Below, piece by piece: positions 34,439 through 43,907 of a stretch of DNA of 46,374 nt. The position numbers were made by a program, and so were the translations under genes. The notes under the pieces were generated by a model. That model did not search any database and was not told the origin of the DNA. It saw only the letters and a list, made by a program, of their open reading frames with translations. The stretch is taken from contig NZ_JAKVIR010000038.1 of NCBI RefSeq assembly GCF_022601975.1, positions 1 to 46,374 on the forward strand. The letters are read 5' to 3'. The DNA comes from Pontibacter sp. E15-1 (GTDB lineage Bacteria; Bacteroidota; Bacteroidia; Cytophagales; Hymenobacteraceae). The stretch's first letter is position 1, and the number at the start of each line of letters is the position of its first letter.

Positions 34439-36151
34439 TTATAGGTTCATCTTCTTCATCTCCTGCACGGCGTAATCCACGGCGCGGGCCGTGAACGCCA
34501 TATAGGTCAGCGATGGGTTTTGCGTGGAAGTGGATGTCATGGAAGCCCCGTCCGTCACGAACACGTTCTTGCACGCGTGCAGCTGGTTCCACTTGTTGAG
34601 CAGCGATGTTTTCGGGTCGTGGCCCATGCGCACGCCGCCCATCTCATGTATATCCAGCCCCGGGGCCTGCTTCGAGTCTTTGGCCTGGATGTTTGTGAAT
34701 CCGGCCACCGTAAACATCTCCGTCATCTGCTCGATATAGTCCTGCGTCATTTTCTCGTCGTTCTCATCATAGGAAATGGAAACCTTGAGCTGCGGCATGC
34801 CATACGGATCCGTCAGTGCCTGGTCGAGGGCCACGTAATTGCTTTCCTTCGGGATAGTCTCGCCCATCATGTGCGACCCCACAGACCAGCCTCCCAGCGT
34901 CGGGTTGAGCAGGCTGTTTTTCAGATCTGCCCCCAGGCCGTCGTGGTTCGTAACCGTGTTGCGCCTGGCACTGAAACCGGCGGCATAGCCCCGCAGAAAG
35001 CCCGTCTCCTGGGTATGCAGGTTCCGGAAACGCGGAATGTAGGGGCTGTTTGGCCGCCGTCCGTCGGTGGTCGAGTCGAGGTCGCCGTCGTACTGTGCCG
35101 ACACGCGCGCCCGGTAATTATGAAACGCCACGTACTTGCCCATCAGCCCGTTGTCGTTGCCCAGCCCGTTGGGGAAGCGGCTGGAGGTGGAGTTCAGCAG
35201 GATCAGGTTCGTGTTCAGCGCGGCGGCGTTCACAAAAATGATCTTGGCGTAAAACTCCGTCTCCTCTTTGGTGTTGGCGTCGATCACGCGCACGCCGGTC
35301 GCACGGCCTTTCGCTTCGTCATAGATAAGGGAGTGCACCACGGCATCCGGGCGCAGGGTCATGTTGCCCGTGCGAGCCGCCCAGGGTATGGTAGAGGCGT
35401 TGCTGCTGAAATAGCCGCCAAACGGGCATCCGCGCTCACAGATGGTGCGGTGCTGGCACTGCGCCCTCCCCTGCTCCAGGTGTATCGGCTGTGGCTTGGT
35501 GATGTGCGCGGCGCGGCCCATGATCACCTGGCGGTCTTTGTATTTGCTGGCCACTTGCTTCTGGAAAAAGGTCTCGACGCAGTTCATCTCGTGCGGCGGC
35601 AGAAACTCCCCGTCCGGCAGCTGCGGCACGCCGTCTCTGTTGCCCGAGATACCGGCAAACTTCTCCACATAGCTATACCACGGCGCCATGTCGGCGTAGC
35701 GAATCGGCCAGTCCACGGCAAAGCCGTCGCGGGCCGGGCCCTCAAAGTCGAAGTCGCTCCAGCGCTGGGTCTGGCGTGCCCAAAGCAGCGACTTGCCGCC
35801 CACCTGGTACCCGCGAATCCAGTCGAAGGGCTTTTCCTGCACATAGGGATGTTCCTTGTCCTTTACAAAAAAATGCTCGGTGCCCTCGTAAAACGCGTAG
35901 CACTTGCTCACGATCGGGTTCTCCTTCACGACTGCCAGCGGCAGTTGGTTTCGGTGCGCAAACTCCCACGGGTTTTTGGTGCCGGTCGGGTAATCCTTTA
36001 TATGCCTTACATCCTTGCCTCTTTCCAGCACCAGGGTTTTCAGGCCCTTCTCGCAGAGTTCCTTGGCAGCCCACCCGCCACTGATCCCCGAGCCGATCAC
36101 GATGGCATCGTAGGTTCTCTCCTTTACTGCGTCTACCGCTAAATTCGCCAT
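34439..36151 (-). CDS. GMC oxidoreductase, sugar dehydrogenase large subunit
   Basis: A 570-aa FAD enzyme. The Rossmann motif GSGISGG is at 20-26; the catalytic His region HEMGGVRMGHD is at about 502-512; the C-terminal FAD contact is STSTQNPSLTYMAF. The Cys-rich segment CQHRTICERGCPFGG is typical of membrane-bound gluconate or glucoside dehydrogenase large subunits. It has no signal peptide of its own. Relatives are exported through the Tat signal of their subunit 3, which here is encoded six bases upstream. Family members oxidise glucose, gluconate or the C3 hydroxyl of glycosides. No cytochrome subunit gene is adjacent. Confidence 0.9.
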   Translation of the reverse strand: MANLAVDAVKERTYDAIVIGSGISGGWAAKELCEKGLKTLVLERGKDVRHIKDYPTGTKNPWEFAHRNQLPLAVVKENPIVSKCYAFYEGTEHFFVKDKEHPYVQEKPFDWIRGYQVGGKSLLWARQTQRWSDFDFEGPARDGFAVDWPIRYADMAPWYSYVEKFAGISGNRDGVPQLPDGEFLPPHEMNCVETFFQKQVASKYKDRQVIMGRAAHITKPQPIHLEQGRAQCQHRTICERGCPFGGYFSSNASTIPWAARTGNMTLRPDAVVHSLIYDEAKGRATGVRVIDANTKEETEFYAKIIFVNAAALNTNLILLNSTSSRFPNGLGNDNGLMGKYVAFHNYRARVSAQYDGDLDSTTDGRRPNSPYIPRFRNLHTQETGFLRGYAAGFSARRNTVTNHDGLGADLKNSLLNPTLGGWSVGSHMMGETIPKESNYVALDQALTDPYGMPQLKVSISYDENDEKMTQDYIEQMTEMFTVAGFTNIQAKDSKQAPGLDIHEMGGVRMGHDPKTSLLNKWNQLHACKNVFVTDGASMTSTSTQNPSLTYMAFTARAVDYAVQEMKKMNL

Positions 36152-36157
36152 GTTGTC

Positions 36158-36691
36158 TTAAGAAATGGGTTTAGAATCAACAGGAACGCAGCCGTAGTAA
36201 TAGCCGGGCACTGCCTCATAATGTGTTAAGTTCATCATCACGTACTCCGAGGTCATATAGCCCCGCACTGTCAGCCCCTTCACCGTTCTGTAAAAGTCCT
36301 GCTCTGCGGCTACCTCCGATTTCTCCATCGCGCTCAGGAGTGCGATGCGCTCTTCTGTGGTGCAGGCACCGAAGGTTTTGCCGTACTGCTGCTTCGCCTT
36401 CGCTTTCAGGGTCTTTAGCCCTGTCACCACATTGTCCTGGGTTTCCTTCTCATTGCAGTCGATCAGCATTTTCTGCACAAAAACGTGCACGTTCAGGTCT
36501 TTGGCTCCCGGCGTGTCGGTGGCAGGTATAATAGTGTCAACAACTTGCGTTAACAAGCCCTCCTGGCTCGGAGACAGATAGGGATGCAGTTCCTGCACGG
36601 CGGCTTTCTTGCTCCCCAGGTCACAGCCCGGCAACAGCACCAGGCCCGAAACCGCCAGGGCCATGTTTCTAATTACAATGCGTCTGTTCAT
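36158..36691 (-). CDS. gluconate 2-dehydrogenase subunit 3 family protein
   Basis: A 177-aa protein with an N-terminal twin-arginine segment (MNRRIVIRNMALAVSGLVLL) followed by a lipobox LLPGC. The Gluconate_2-dh3 domain follows: LSPSQEGLLTQVVDTIIPAT, then DLNVHVFVQKMLIDC. The family chaperones the GMC subunit through Tat and stays bound to it. The gene precedes the GMC gene by six bases, the standard order. Confidence 0.88.
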   Translation of the reverse strand: MNRRIVIRNMALAVSGLVLLPGCDLGSKKAAVQELHPYLSPSQEGLLTQVVDTIIPATDTPGAKDLNVHVFVQKMLIDCNEKETQDNVVTGLKTLKAKAKQQYGKTFGACTTEERIALLSAMEKSEVAAEQDFYRTVKGLTVRGYMTSEYVMMNLTHYEAVPGYYYGCVPVDSKPIS

Positions 36692-37253
36692 GCGGAATAG
36701 ATGGTATTGTTCATGATAATGGTACTATTAAACACGCTCCTGCTTATTTGCTATCTGGCTTTCTGCACGTATCGCAGGCTTATTCCAGGCTTTCAGCCCT
36801 TATAACCCCGGTTCAAGGCAGTTGAGTAATCACTGACAGCGAAAAGCCAAGGTGCACCTGAGTGAATCATCCAAGCAGCGACAAACCGTTGCTTTGCCTG
36901 TCTTCTAAAGCAGCAGAAAGTATCAGGGAACATATTACTCAAATCTTACAACTTGTACAAATTAAAACTGCTAAACCGTGTTAGCTGTATCGTATTTTGA
37001 TAAAATCGGACTATACTAAAGCTGAATCTGTATGCATGTATAGGAGGCAGACAATGTTTCTGCCAGAAAAGCAAGATTCTGCCGTAGCGTTCAAGAAGTT
37101 CGTGATTGGGGAGTCTGAAACACTGGCGCAAGCGTCCGCTTGTGACGCTATTGTGTTGGGGATTGCGGCAGGTTGGATTGCATCGTAAGGCACAAGCGGA
37201 CGCTTGCGCCATATTATAGAGGATTTATGCGCATCGATCTGTTGCTATTGGTA
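36692..37253. other. intergenic region with REP-like pair
   Basis: About 560 bp between the subunit 3 start and the end of the gluconate permease gene. It is AT-rich from 36900 to 37050, and the subunit 3 promoter should lie near 36700-36800. The inverted repeat at 37124-37211 dominates the left side of the permease gene. Short open frames on both strands follow the repeat and are not genes. Confidence 0.6.
37124..37211. repeat. perfect 21-bp inverted repeat pair (REP/BIME-like)
   Basis: Arms at 37124-37144 (starting TGGCGCAAGCGTCCGC) and 37191-37211 are exact reverse complements, separated by 46 bp. It lies just after the gluconate permease stop, a usual place for REP-type elements. No REP-associated transposase is in the window. 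Confidence 0.8.
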
Positions 37254-38570
37254 TTAGATAAAAGTAGCCATCAGGAGCACCCCAAGCAGACCCAGGACTG
37301 ATACAAGCGTTTCCATGATGGACCAGGTGGCCAGCGTTTGCGGGATCGTCAGGTTGAAATACTCTTTAAACATCCAGAAACCCGGGTCGTTCACGTGGGA
37401 GAACATGAGGCTGCCTGCCCCGATGGAAAGCACCATCAACTCCGGGCTTACGCCTGTGGTGGCCACCAGCGGCAACACAATGCCCGCCCCGGTGATGGCC
37501 GCCACGGTGGCTGAACCCAGGCTAACCCGCAGGAGCGCCGTTATGAGCCATCCCAGGAAAAGCGGCGAAAGGTTGGTGCCGTTGAGCAGGGCCGTTACCT
37601 CGTTCCCCACCCCACTGTCCACCAGCACCTGCTTAAATGCCCCGCCCCCGCCGATGATCAGCAGGATCATGGCGATTCCGGCGATGGAGTCGGTGCAGAT
37701 CTTCATGATTTCGGGCATCGTCCGCCCCCGGTTCAAGCCCAGGGTCACGATAGCCACGAGCACCGAGATCAGGAGCGCCATCATGGGATCTCCGATAAAC
37801 TCAAACAGCACGCGAAGCGCTGCACCCGCAGGCAGGATGATCGTCAGCACGGCGGAGGTGGCCATCAGGGCGATAGGCACAAGGGCCGTGAAAACGCTGA
37901 TGCCATACCCGGGCATCTGCTCCTCGGGTAGCGGCTTGATCACGAAGAGGTTCTGTGGCGGCGCTGTCTTGATGTTTTTCAGGAAGCGCGTGAACAGCGG
38001 CCCGGCGACCACGATGGTGGGCACCGCCAGGCAGAGGCCATAGAGCAGCGTGCGGGTAATGTCGGCCCCGAAGATAATGGCGATGGCCGTAGGGCCGGGG
38101 TGTGGCGGCAGGAAACCGTGCGTGACGGAAAGTGCCGCCGCCGCCGGAATGCCCACATAGAGAAGCGGCAACTCGGCAGACACCGCCACGGCAAACACCA
38201 GCGGGATGATCACCACGAAGCCGGCGTTGTAGAACATGGGCAACCCCACGATAAAGCCCGTCAGTACCATGGCCCACTGCAGGTTCTGTTTCCCGAAACG
38301 CTTGATCAGGCCGTAGGTGATGCGCTGAGCCGCCCCGCTCTCTGAGAGCAGATTGCCCAGCATCGCCCCAAAGCCCAGTATGAGCACCAGCGAGCCAAGC
38401 GTGTCGCCGATCCCCTTCTGCAACGAAGCCAGTGCGTCTTGCACGGCCATACCCTCGGCCAGCCCTACCCCAAGCGCCACCAGCACCAGGGCGATAAAGG
38501 CATTGATGCGCAAGACCAGGGTGAGCAAAAGCAGCGCAATGACTCCGAGAAGGACAATAAAGAGCGACAT
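37254..38570 (-). CDS. gntP: gluconate:H+ symporter, GntP family
   Basis: A 438-aa permease with about twelve to fourteen helices. Family blocks include SLVLILGFGAMLGNLLSESG (about 41-60), the loop VTHGFLPPHPGPTAIA (about 149-164) and the C-terminal FSHVNDPGFWMFKEYFNLT. GntP members import gluconate or related sugar acids with protons. It lies 84 bp downstream of the gluconokinase gene on the same strand, so uptake and phosphorylation are probably co-transcribed. Confidence 0.92.
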   Translation of the reverse strand: MSLFIVLLGVIALLLLTLVLRINAFIALVLVALGVGLAEGMAVQDALASLQKGIGDTLGSLVLILGFGAMLGNLLSESGAAQRITYGLIKRFGKQNLQWAMVLTGFIVGLPMFYNAGFVVIIPLVFAVAVSAELPLLYVGIPAAAALSVTHGFLPPHPGPTAIAIIFGADITRTLLYGLCLAVPTIVVAGPLFTRFLKNIKTAPPQNLFVIKPLPEEQMPGYGISVFTALVPIALMATSAVLTIILPAGAALRVLFEFIGDPMMALLISVLVAIVTLGLNRGRTMPEIMKICTDSIAGIAMILLIIGGGGAFKQVLVDSGVGNEVTALLNGTNLSPLFLGWLITALLRVSLGSATVAAITGAGIVLPLVATTGVSPELMVLSIGAGSLMFSHVNDPGFWMFKEYFNLTIPQTLATWSIMETLVSVLGLLGVLLMATFI

Positions 38571-38654
38571 AAGGCAAGGTTTAGGGGCAGGCTGACAAAA
38601 GCCAGGTTATAACATACAAAACCTTAATATATGGATAATAATCTATACCTGCCG

Positions 38655-40190
38655 CTATTTGTGCTCGTTTTGATTTTCTGCCTCCCGAAGGCTTTCCTTC
38701 AGCTTGGGGTATAGCGCGTCGAAAACGGCAAAGTTCTTTCGGTAGATTGCGTGGTTTACCGGGTCTGGAACGAAGGTTTGCTTTACCCGAATCATTTCGG
38801 AGGCATGGGTAAGGTCTGTGAGGAGGCCCAGCCCATACATGCCCATGATGGCCGCCCCCAACGCCGACCCCTCATGAGTGTCGGTCAGGTGTACTTTCTT
38901 GTTGAACACGTCAGCCAGCATCTGGACCCACAGGGTGGAGCGCGAAAAGCCGCCGTTGGCATAAAGCGCCTCGATAGGCCCCACGGTTTGCTCCAGCGCC
39001 CGGCCTACGCTGTATATCCCGAAGATCACGCCTTCCATCAGGGCACGCAGAAAATGCTCGCGGGTATGGCTATACTGCACGCCAAAGAAGCAAGCGCGCG
39101 CCGTGGGGTCCCAAATGGGAGCCCGCTCTCCCAGCAGGTAGGGCAGAAACACCAGTCCGTCGGCGCCGGGTGGCACCGAGGCGGCTTTCTCGTTCAGCAG
39201 TTCATACACGTTTTCGTGCTCCAACGCCGCATTGGCCGCCTCAGTGGCGTAAAAGTTATCCCGAAACCAGCGCAGCACCACGCCGCCATTGTTCACGGCG
39301 CCGCCCAGCACAAAATGCTCCGGGGTGAGGATGTAGCTGAAAATGCGCTCTTGCAGGTCGGTGGCAGGGGTTTTGGCCATCACACGCACGGCCCCGCTGG
39401 TGCCAATCGTCACGACCGCGTCGCCGGGCCGCACCGCCTTGGAGCCCAGGTTAGCCAGGCAGCCATCACTGGCCCCGATCACAAACGGAAGCGAGGCGGG
39501 TATACCGAGCAGTTCCGCGTAGGCAGGCTGCATGCTCCGGAAAACATACGTGGGAGGCACCGGCTCCGACAGTCTGGCGGGTGTGATGCCCGCCACCTCC
39601 AGCGAGTCCGGGTGCCACTCCGAGGTGAAGATGTTGAACAGCCCGGTGGCGGAGGCGACGGAATAGTCTACCTTAAACTCCCCGAAAAGCCTGAAGAAGA
39701 CATACTCTTTAATGCCGATGAACTTTGCTGCCCGCGCGAATACCAACGGCTCGTGCTCCCGCAGCCAGCAAAGCTTGGGCAGCGGCGACATGGGGTGCAA
39801 TGGCGTGCCAGTATGGAGGTAGATGTCGTGGCCTGTCACGCTTTCCTTCAGGCGCGTCGCCTGTTCCATGCTTCGGGTATCTGCCCAGATAATGCAGTTG
39901 GTGAGGGCCTTCCCCTGCGCATCCACGGCAATCAGGCTATGCATGGCGCTACTGAACGAGACGCCTTCCAGTGCAACATCCGCCTCCTGTGCCTGACTGG
40001 CCACGACACGCAGTGCTTCCAGCACTGCCGCCAGCACCACTTCAGGGTCTTGCTCGGCAAAGGTCGGCTGTGTGCTGAACAGGGGATATTCGATGGCCTT
40101 GTAGAACAAGGCTTTGCCTGTTGTGTCGAATGCCACTGCCTTGGTACTGGTCGTACCGATGTCCATACCAATAATCGCCTGCTGCTTCAT
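38655..40190 (-). CDS. gntK: gluconokinase, FGGY family
   Basis: A 511-aa sugar kinase. The N-terminal phosphate-binding motif IGMDIGTTSTKAVAFD is at about 7-22. ATP-domain blocks are VTIGTSGAVRVM and GLVFLPYLLGERAPIWDPTA (about 345-364), and the late motif is YANGGFSRSTLWVQMLADV. The length and ERAPIWDP sequence match bacterial gluconate kinases of the FGGY type. It phosphorylates gluconate to 6-phosphogluconate. First gene of the pair with gntP. Confidence 0.9.
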   Translation of the reverse strand: MKQQAIIGMDIGTTSTKAVAFDTTGKALFYKAIEYPLFSTQPTFAEQDPEVVLAAVLEALRVVASQAQEADVALEGVSFSSAMHSLIAVDAQGKALTNCIIWADTRSMEQATRLKESVTGHDIYLHTGTPLHPMSPLPKLCWLREHEPLVFARAAKFIGIKEYVFFRLFGEFKVDYSVASATGLFNIFTSEWHPDSLEVAGITPARLSEPVPPTYVFRSMQPAYAELLGIPASLPFVIGASDGCLANLGSKAVRPGDAVVTIGTSGAVRVMAKTPATDLQERIFSYILTPEHFVLGGAVNNGGVVLRWFRDNFYATEAANAALEHENVYELLNEKAASVPPGADGLVFLPYLLGERAPIWDPTARACFFGVQYSHTREHFLRALMEGVIFGIYSVGRALEQTVGPIEALYANGGFSRSTLWVQMLADVFNKKVHLTDTHEGSALGAAIMGMYGLGLLTDLTHASEMIRVKQTFVPDPVNHAIYRKNFAVFDALYPKLKESLREAENQNEHK

Positions 40191-40386
40191 GTAGAGTTGT
40201 CTTCGTTTCTATCCACAAGACGGGGCCTGTGGGCAGTTTGTTCGCTCAGGCTCCGGAACAATGCATGATGCCCCGGCCGATGCAGAACCTAACGCCATAC
40301 ATCCCAAGTCTTTGCCCAAAATAGCCGGATTAATCTGTAGATCGCAAACAAGAGGGTATAAATCTCTCGTGGGAATGCCCGAAAAC

Positions 40387-40419
40387 GCAAAGCCCCGGAC
40401 TTTTAATCCGGGGCTTTGC
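40387..40419 (-). terminator. terminator of the Bcr/CflA gene
   Basis: Arms GCAAAGCCCCGGA and TCCGGGGCTTTGC (13 bp, perfect) with a 7-nt loop. On the minus strand it is followed by GTTTTC. It lies 25 bp after the exporter's stop and could also protect gntK from read-through. Confidence 0.85.
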
Positions 40420-40444
40420 GCACGGGCAGGTATGGCAGAACCGG

Positions 40445-41677
40445 CTACATCACCACGGAGGTGTCTTCTTCCACTGCCTGTTGGCTGGCCCGGTACTGCA
40501 CGTTGCGCTTGCTGATCGTCAGAATAATCAGGCCCCCAAGGGCACACCCCATCATCACGACCACCATCGGCAGGGCCGTGTTGTCGTGCAGGATGCTCAC
40601 CATCGCAGACATCAGCCCGCCCATCGCCATCCGGAAACTGCCCATCAGCGCCGAGGCGCTGCCCGCGTGCTTTGTGAAGGGAGCCAGAGACAGCGCCGTG
40701 GCGTTTGGGTTCGTCAATCCCTGCCCGGTCAGGAACACGAACATCAGCAGAATCAGGGTATACATGCCATACCAGCCATACCACACACCCGCAACCAGCA
40801 GAATCCCGACAGCGGACTGGTATACCAGCGTGAAGTTGATGATCTGCTGACTGGTGAAACGCTTCAGCAGAAAATGATTCAGCTGCGTGGAGCCGATCAT
40901 GGCGAAAGCGAGAAAGGCGAATATCCAACCATATACCTGCTCACTTACGTGGTAGATGTTCATGAACACGTTGGCCGAGCCGGCGATATAGGCGAAAGGC
41001 GCCGCCGTGGCAACACCGCCCACCAGGGCATACACCAGAAACTGGGGCTGCTTCAGCACGGTCAGGAAATTCTGGAGCACCGGCTTTGGCCGAAGCGACA
41101 TGGTGGCATCGGCCTCCTTGCCCTCTGGCAATGCAAAATGGACGCCCAACATAATCAGGGCCGTGATGGCCGCCAGCATCAGGAACACAGCATGCCACCC
41201 GAAAGCGGCCGTAACGTACCCGCCCACCGTGGGGGCCACCATCGGCGAGACAGCAATCACCAGCGTGATCAACGAAAACACCTGCGCCGTTTTGTTCACC
41301 GGAAACAGGTCGCGCACCAGGGCCTGCGCCGCCACCATACCGGCGCAACCGCCCAGCGCCTGCAAAAAGCGCATCGCGATCAGCGACTCTACCGACGTGG
41401 TATAGGCACAGGCAAGCGAGGCAAAGAGGTATACCACCAACCCAGCATACAGCGGCATCTTACGTCCATACCTGTCGAGTAGCGGACCGTAGAGCAACTG
41501 CCCCACCGATATGCCCACAAGGTAGCTGGTAAGCGACAGCTGCACCTGTTCTATGGAAGTCTTCAGGTCTGCCGCTATAGCAGGAAAGCCCGGCAGGTAC
41601 ATGTCTATTGAGAAGGGGCTGATCGTGGCCAGCGATCCGAGTATCAATATGGTTACAAAGTGCTGTTTGCGCGTCAT
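40445..41677 (-). CDS. Bcr/CflA family multidrug exporter
   Basis: 410 aa from the ATG at 41677 (MTRKQHFVTILILGSLATIS). Signature of the family: PFSIDMYLPGFPAIAADLKT (about 21-40) and the helix 2-3 loop GPLLDRYGRKMPLYAGL. Twelve helices are expected. The family expels bicyclomycin, chloramphenicol or other amphiphiles using the proton gradient. It is a single gene. A small palindrome lies 51 bp upstream of the start. Confidence 0.9.
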   Translation of the reverse strand: MTRKQHFVTILILGSLATISPFSIDMYLPGFPAIAADLKTSIEQVQLSLTSYLVGISVGQLLYGPLLDRYGRKMPLYAGLVVYLFASLACAYTTSVESLIAMRFLQALGGCAGMVAAQALVRDLFPVNKTAQVFSLITLVIAVSPMVAPTVGGYVTAAFGWHAVFLMLAAITALIMLGVHFALPEGKEADATMSLRPKPVLQNFLTVLKQPQFLVYALVGGVATAAPFAYIAGSANVFMNIYHVSEQVYGWIFAFLAFAMIGSTQLNHFLLKRFTSQQIINFTLVYQSAVGILLVAGVWYGWYGMYTLILLMFVFLTGQGLTNPNATALSLAPFTKHAGSASALMGSFRMAMGGLMSAMVSILHDNTALPMVVVMMGCALGGLIILTISKRNVQYRASQQAVEEDTSVVM

Positions 41678-41727
41678 AGGGTATAAAAAGCTCAAAGTTA
41701 CGACAACTATCAACATTACGCGCAGCG

Positions 41728-41743
41728 CGAAGTTCAAACTTCG
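41728..41743. promoter_or_regulatory. 16-bp palindrome upstream of the Bcr/CflA gene
   Basis: CGAAGTT-CA-AACTTCG, 51 bp before the exporter's ATG on the opposite strand. It could be an operator; no regulator gene is next to it. Confidence 0.35.
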
Positions 41744-41938
41744 GCTTCATTCCGCTGTGCTCTTATAGCAGTTTCCGCTTCAGTTAGCCATGCTGTGGCG
41801 CGCACATGAGCAGATGCTGCCCTACGGGTATCATTGTCAATTAAAAGAGGGTATACAGGATATGTCTTGTGGGGGATAAAATCAACTTCTCAGCAGGCAC
41901 ACGCGTAGCAGCGAATACAAAAACACAAGCCCAAGGAG

Positions 41939-42211
41939 ATGAACGTTGTACATGAAGAAAAATACCAGCAGTTTACTGTTGTGCTAGGTGAGGATGAGGC
42001 TGAACTAGCCTATGCTATTCCATCAGAGGGGGTGATGAACTTTACACATACCTATGTTCCGGCAGAAGCCCGGGGCGAGCATGTAGCCGATACTTTGATA
42101 AAGGAAGGGTTACGCTATGCCGCTGAGCATAAGTTTAAGGTGATGGCCGCCTGCCCTGTTGTCGCCTCCTTCCTAAAGCGCCATCAGGAATACCAACACC
42201 TGCTGGCATAG
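41939..42211 (+). CDS. small YidJ-type GNAT acetyltransferase
   Basis: A 90-aa single-domain protein of the short GNAT group (YjdJ/Gtn1-like). AELAYAIPSEGVMNFTHTYV is followed by the acetyl-CoA loop PAEARGEHVADTLIKEGLRY and VMAACPVVASFLKRHQEYQH. An AAGGAG directly abuts the ATG, too close for a normal Shine-Dalgarno, but no better start exists in frame. Family members may acetylate proteins; the target is unknown. Confidence 0.85.
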   Translation: MNVVHEEKYQQFTVVLGEDEAELAYAIPSEGVMNFTHTYVPAEARGEHVADTLIKEGLRYAAEHKFKVMAACPVVASFLKRHQEYQHLLA

Positions 42212-42446
42212 CCAGAATAATTTCGTACCGGCCTGGAAGTATACCTATAATAAAGGCCTGGCCTCGGATGCTATACAAGACACAGGCACTCAATTTAATG
42301 CTTATACGGTCGGAATATCAAAAATCAGATACGATACACTCTAATGCTTCGCCAAATTAGAAATGAGGCATAAAAGCCGTTTCTATTCCTAGAAAAACAA
42401 ACGCTACTTCTGGTAATTCAATTGGTCACTAATAGCTATGCTATAT

Positions 42447-42725
42447 TCAGAAGACGGGGGCTTTTGAATAAGCCTCTACAGGTTGGGTTTTCATGCTGCC
42501 GTTATACTTGTCTTTCAGGCAGCTTATGCTGTTTTCCTCAATTACCTCTTCGTCTTTGCTCAGTGAAGTCAACTCTTCCAGCAGGCTTGTATTAGAGACA
42601 AACATTCTGTCGAAATACAGCCCTTTGGCATAAAAACGACAATAAACGCGGTCCTGACTGATGGGGGTAAGCGCAATAAAATCACAAGCACACAACTTCT
42701 CCGAAAAATCTACTATTTCATCCAT
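42447..42725 (-). CDS. orphan protein, 92 aa
   Basis: Small soluble protein in an AT-rich region, starting at an ATG. It begins MDEIVDFSEKLCACDFIALT, has a middle RVYCRFYAKGLYFDRMF, then an acidic SLSKDEEVIEENSI. I do not recognise a family. Its AT-rich codons differ from the core genes and suggest recent arrival or relaxed selection. Confidence 0.55.
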   Translation of the reverse strand: MDEIVDFSEKLCACDFIALTPISQDRVYCRFYAKGLYFDRMFVSNTSLLEELTSLSKDEEVIEENSISCLKDKYNGSMKTQPVEAYSKAPVF

Positions 42726-43245
42726 TACTCAACATATTGCTATTGTGATAAAATCGTACTTTGAATCGCTGCAAAGCTTTAGGTTCTGCCATGCCATACA
42801 GCACCAAAGTCACGAAGCTAGTTGAACTGTTTTTCTACAGATTTGTTTCAAAAGTTTTCAAATTTTGCGCTATTCTACCTTAAATTAATTCTATTAATAT
42901 ATCCATACCTGCATATTATAATAAAATAGTGATGTTCTAAGTTTACATCCTTCTATTTGTTGTTGGCTTGACTAGGAGAAATCTTGAATATATACTGAAC
43001 TATAATTTTAGAATCCTCTAAAAACGTAAATCCTACAGTTCTAAAAAATTCTCAGCCTTTTGGGCTTACCCTGTTTCTCATATCCAGCTGTAAATACACG
43101 AGCGGAGCGCCTCAGTTGAGGTATAAAATTGTCAGTCTACAAGGCCAATCATACCAAATTGCAACTGCACCAAATGCCTTAAATACGGTGACAATTCAAC
43201 CGGAAAAGGTGTATAGGTGTGTAAACAATTGTGAATTATTTTTCC
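42726..43245. other. AT-rich intergenic region
   Basis: About 520 bp, strongly AT-rich, between two orphan minus-strand genes. No open frame, repeat or terminator is convincing. Confidence 0.5.
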
Positions 43246-43527
43246 CTATGATTTGCTGATAATGATGTTCGTTAGTGCCATTAGCATCAATGGGTGCTTC
43301 TTTCGCATTTTATCCAGCATATACTCCATGATGAAGTAGTCGCTGACGTTACTGTCAATTCCATCGCACAGCAGCGAATACTTGAACCTGATCACCCCAA
43401 TGTAACAGGTGTCGTCATGGTCTATGAGGTAGTTGCAAATGCTGTAATAGAGCTCCTGCGACTCCCTTTCTCCTAGTGCGATACTTAACACATCCTCAAC
43501 TGCCTTCTTGGCACTGTTTCTTAACAT
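43246..43527 (-). CDS. orphan protein, 93 aa
   Basis: Small, mostly helical protein starting at an ATG. It begins MLRNSAKKAVEDVLSIALGE and carries YYSICNYLIDHDDTCYIGVI, ending in MLMALTNIIISKS. There is no signal peptide. I do not recognise a family. It lies in the AT-rich stretch with the 92-aa orphan and an HTH gene. Confidence 0.5.
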   Translation of the reverse strand: MLRNSAKKAVEDVLSIALGERESQELYYSICNYLIDHDDTCYIGVIRFKYSLLCDGIDSNVSDYFIMEYMLDKMRKKHPLMLMALTNIIISKS

Positions 43528-43680
43528 AACAATTGAAGTTAATGAGAATTAAGAATAGTAAGAAGTACGCGTCTGACGGCTATAGTTTGCTATATACTTC
43601 TAAAATATTTTTACTTCTTCGTTTTGCAACATTCAAATAGAGATACGTTACACAAGCGGCACGGCTGACGGTATTTTTGT

Positions 43681-43692
43681 GTCGTTAACGAC
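43681..43692. promoter_or_regulatory. palindrome GTCGTTAACGAC
   Basis: A perfect 12-bp palindrome about 390 bp upstream of the HTH gene. It could be an operator; this is inference from symmetry alone. Confidence 0.25.
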
Positions 43693-43893
43693 TTCGGGTA
43701 TACCTTAAAAAGGTATGGCCATAAGGCGCTGAGATTGTGCTATCTGATGAGACTTTATTTGCTTGTGTCAGGGGTGGCAAATCTCTGTTTTTCACGTTTA
43801 TACCCATCCACTCTTCTTGGATAAGGGCACGCAGGCACTCCCCATGTAGCTAGACTTGCCATGGCAAGGACACTCCTGCTGTGGATAAAGTGT

Positions 43894-43907
43894 GTATAAA
43901 CTTATAC
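43894..43907. promoter_or_regulatory. palindrome GTATAAACTTATAC
   Basis: Six-base arms around AC, 165 bp upstream of the HTH gene. It is a candidate operator for autoregulation; weak evidence. Confidence 0.25.

Noticed and set aside
34520..36142. A 540-codon open frame on the plus strand opposite the GMC gene
   Set aside because: It is a shadow of the GC-rich codon use on the minus strand. The GMC protein has full family motifs, while the opposite peptide has none.
36946..37212. Short frames on both strands around the REP-like pair
   Set aside because: They follow the inverted repeat and have no protein-like features.
38751..40268. A 505-codon plus-strand frame opposite the gluconokinase gene
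   Set aside because: Antisense shadow of a well-conserved kinase; the peptide has no recognisable domain.
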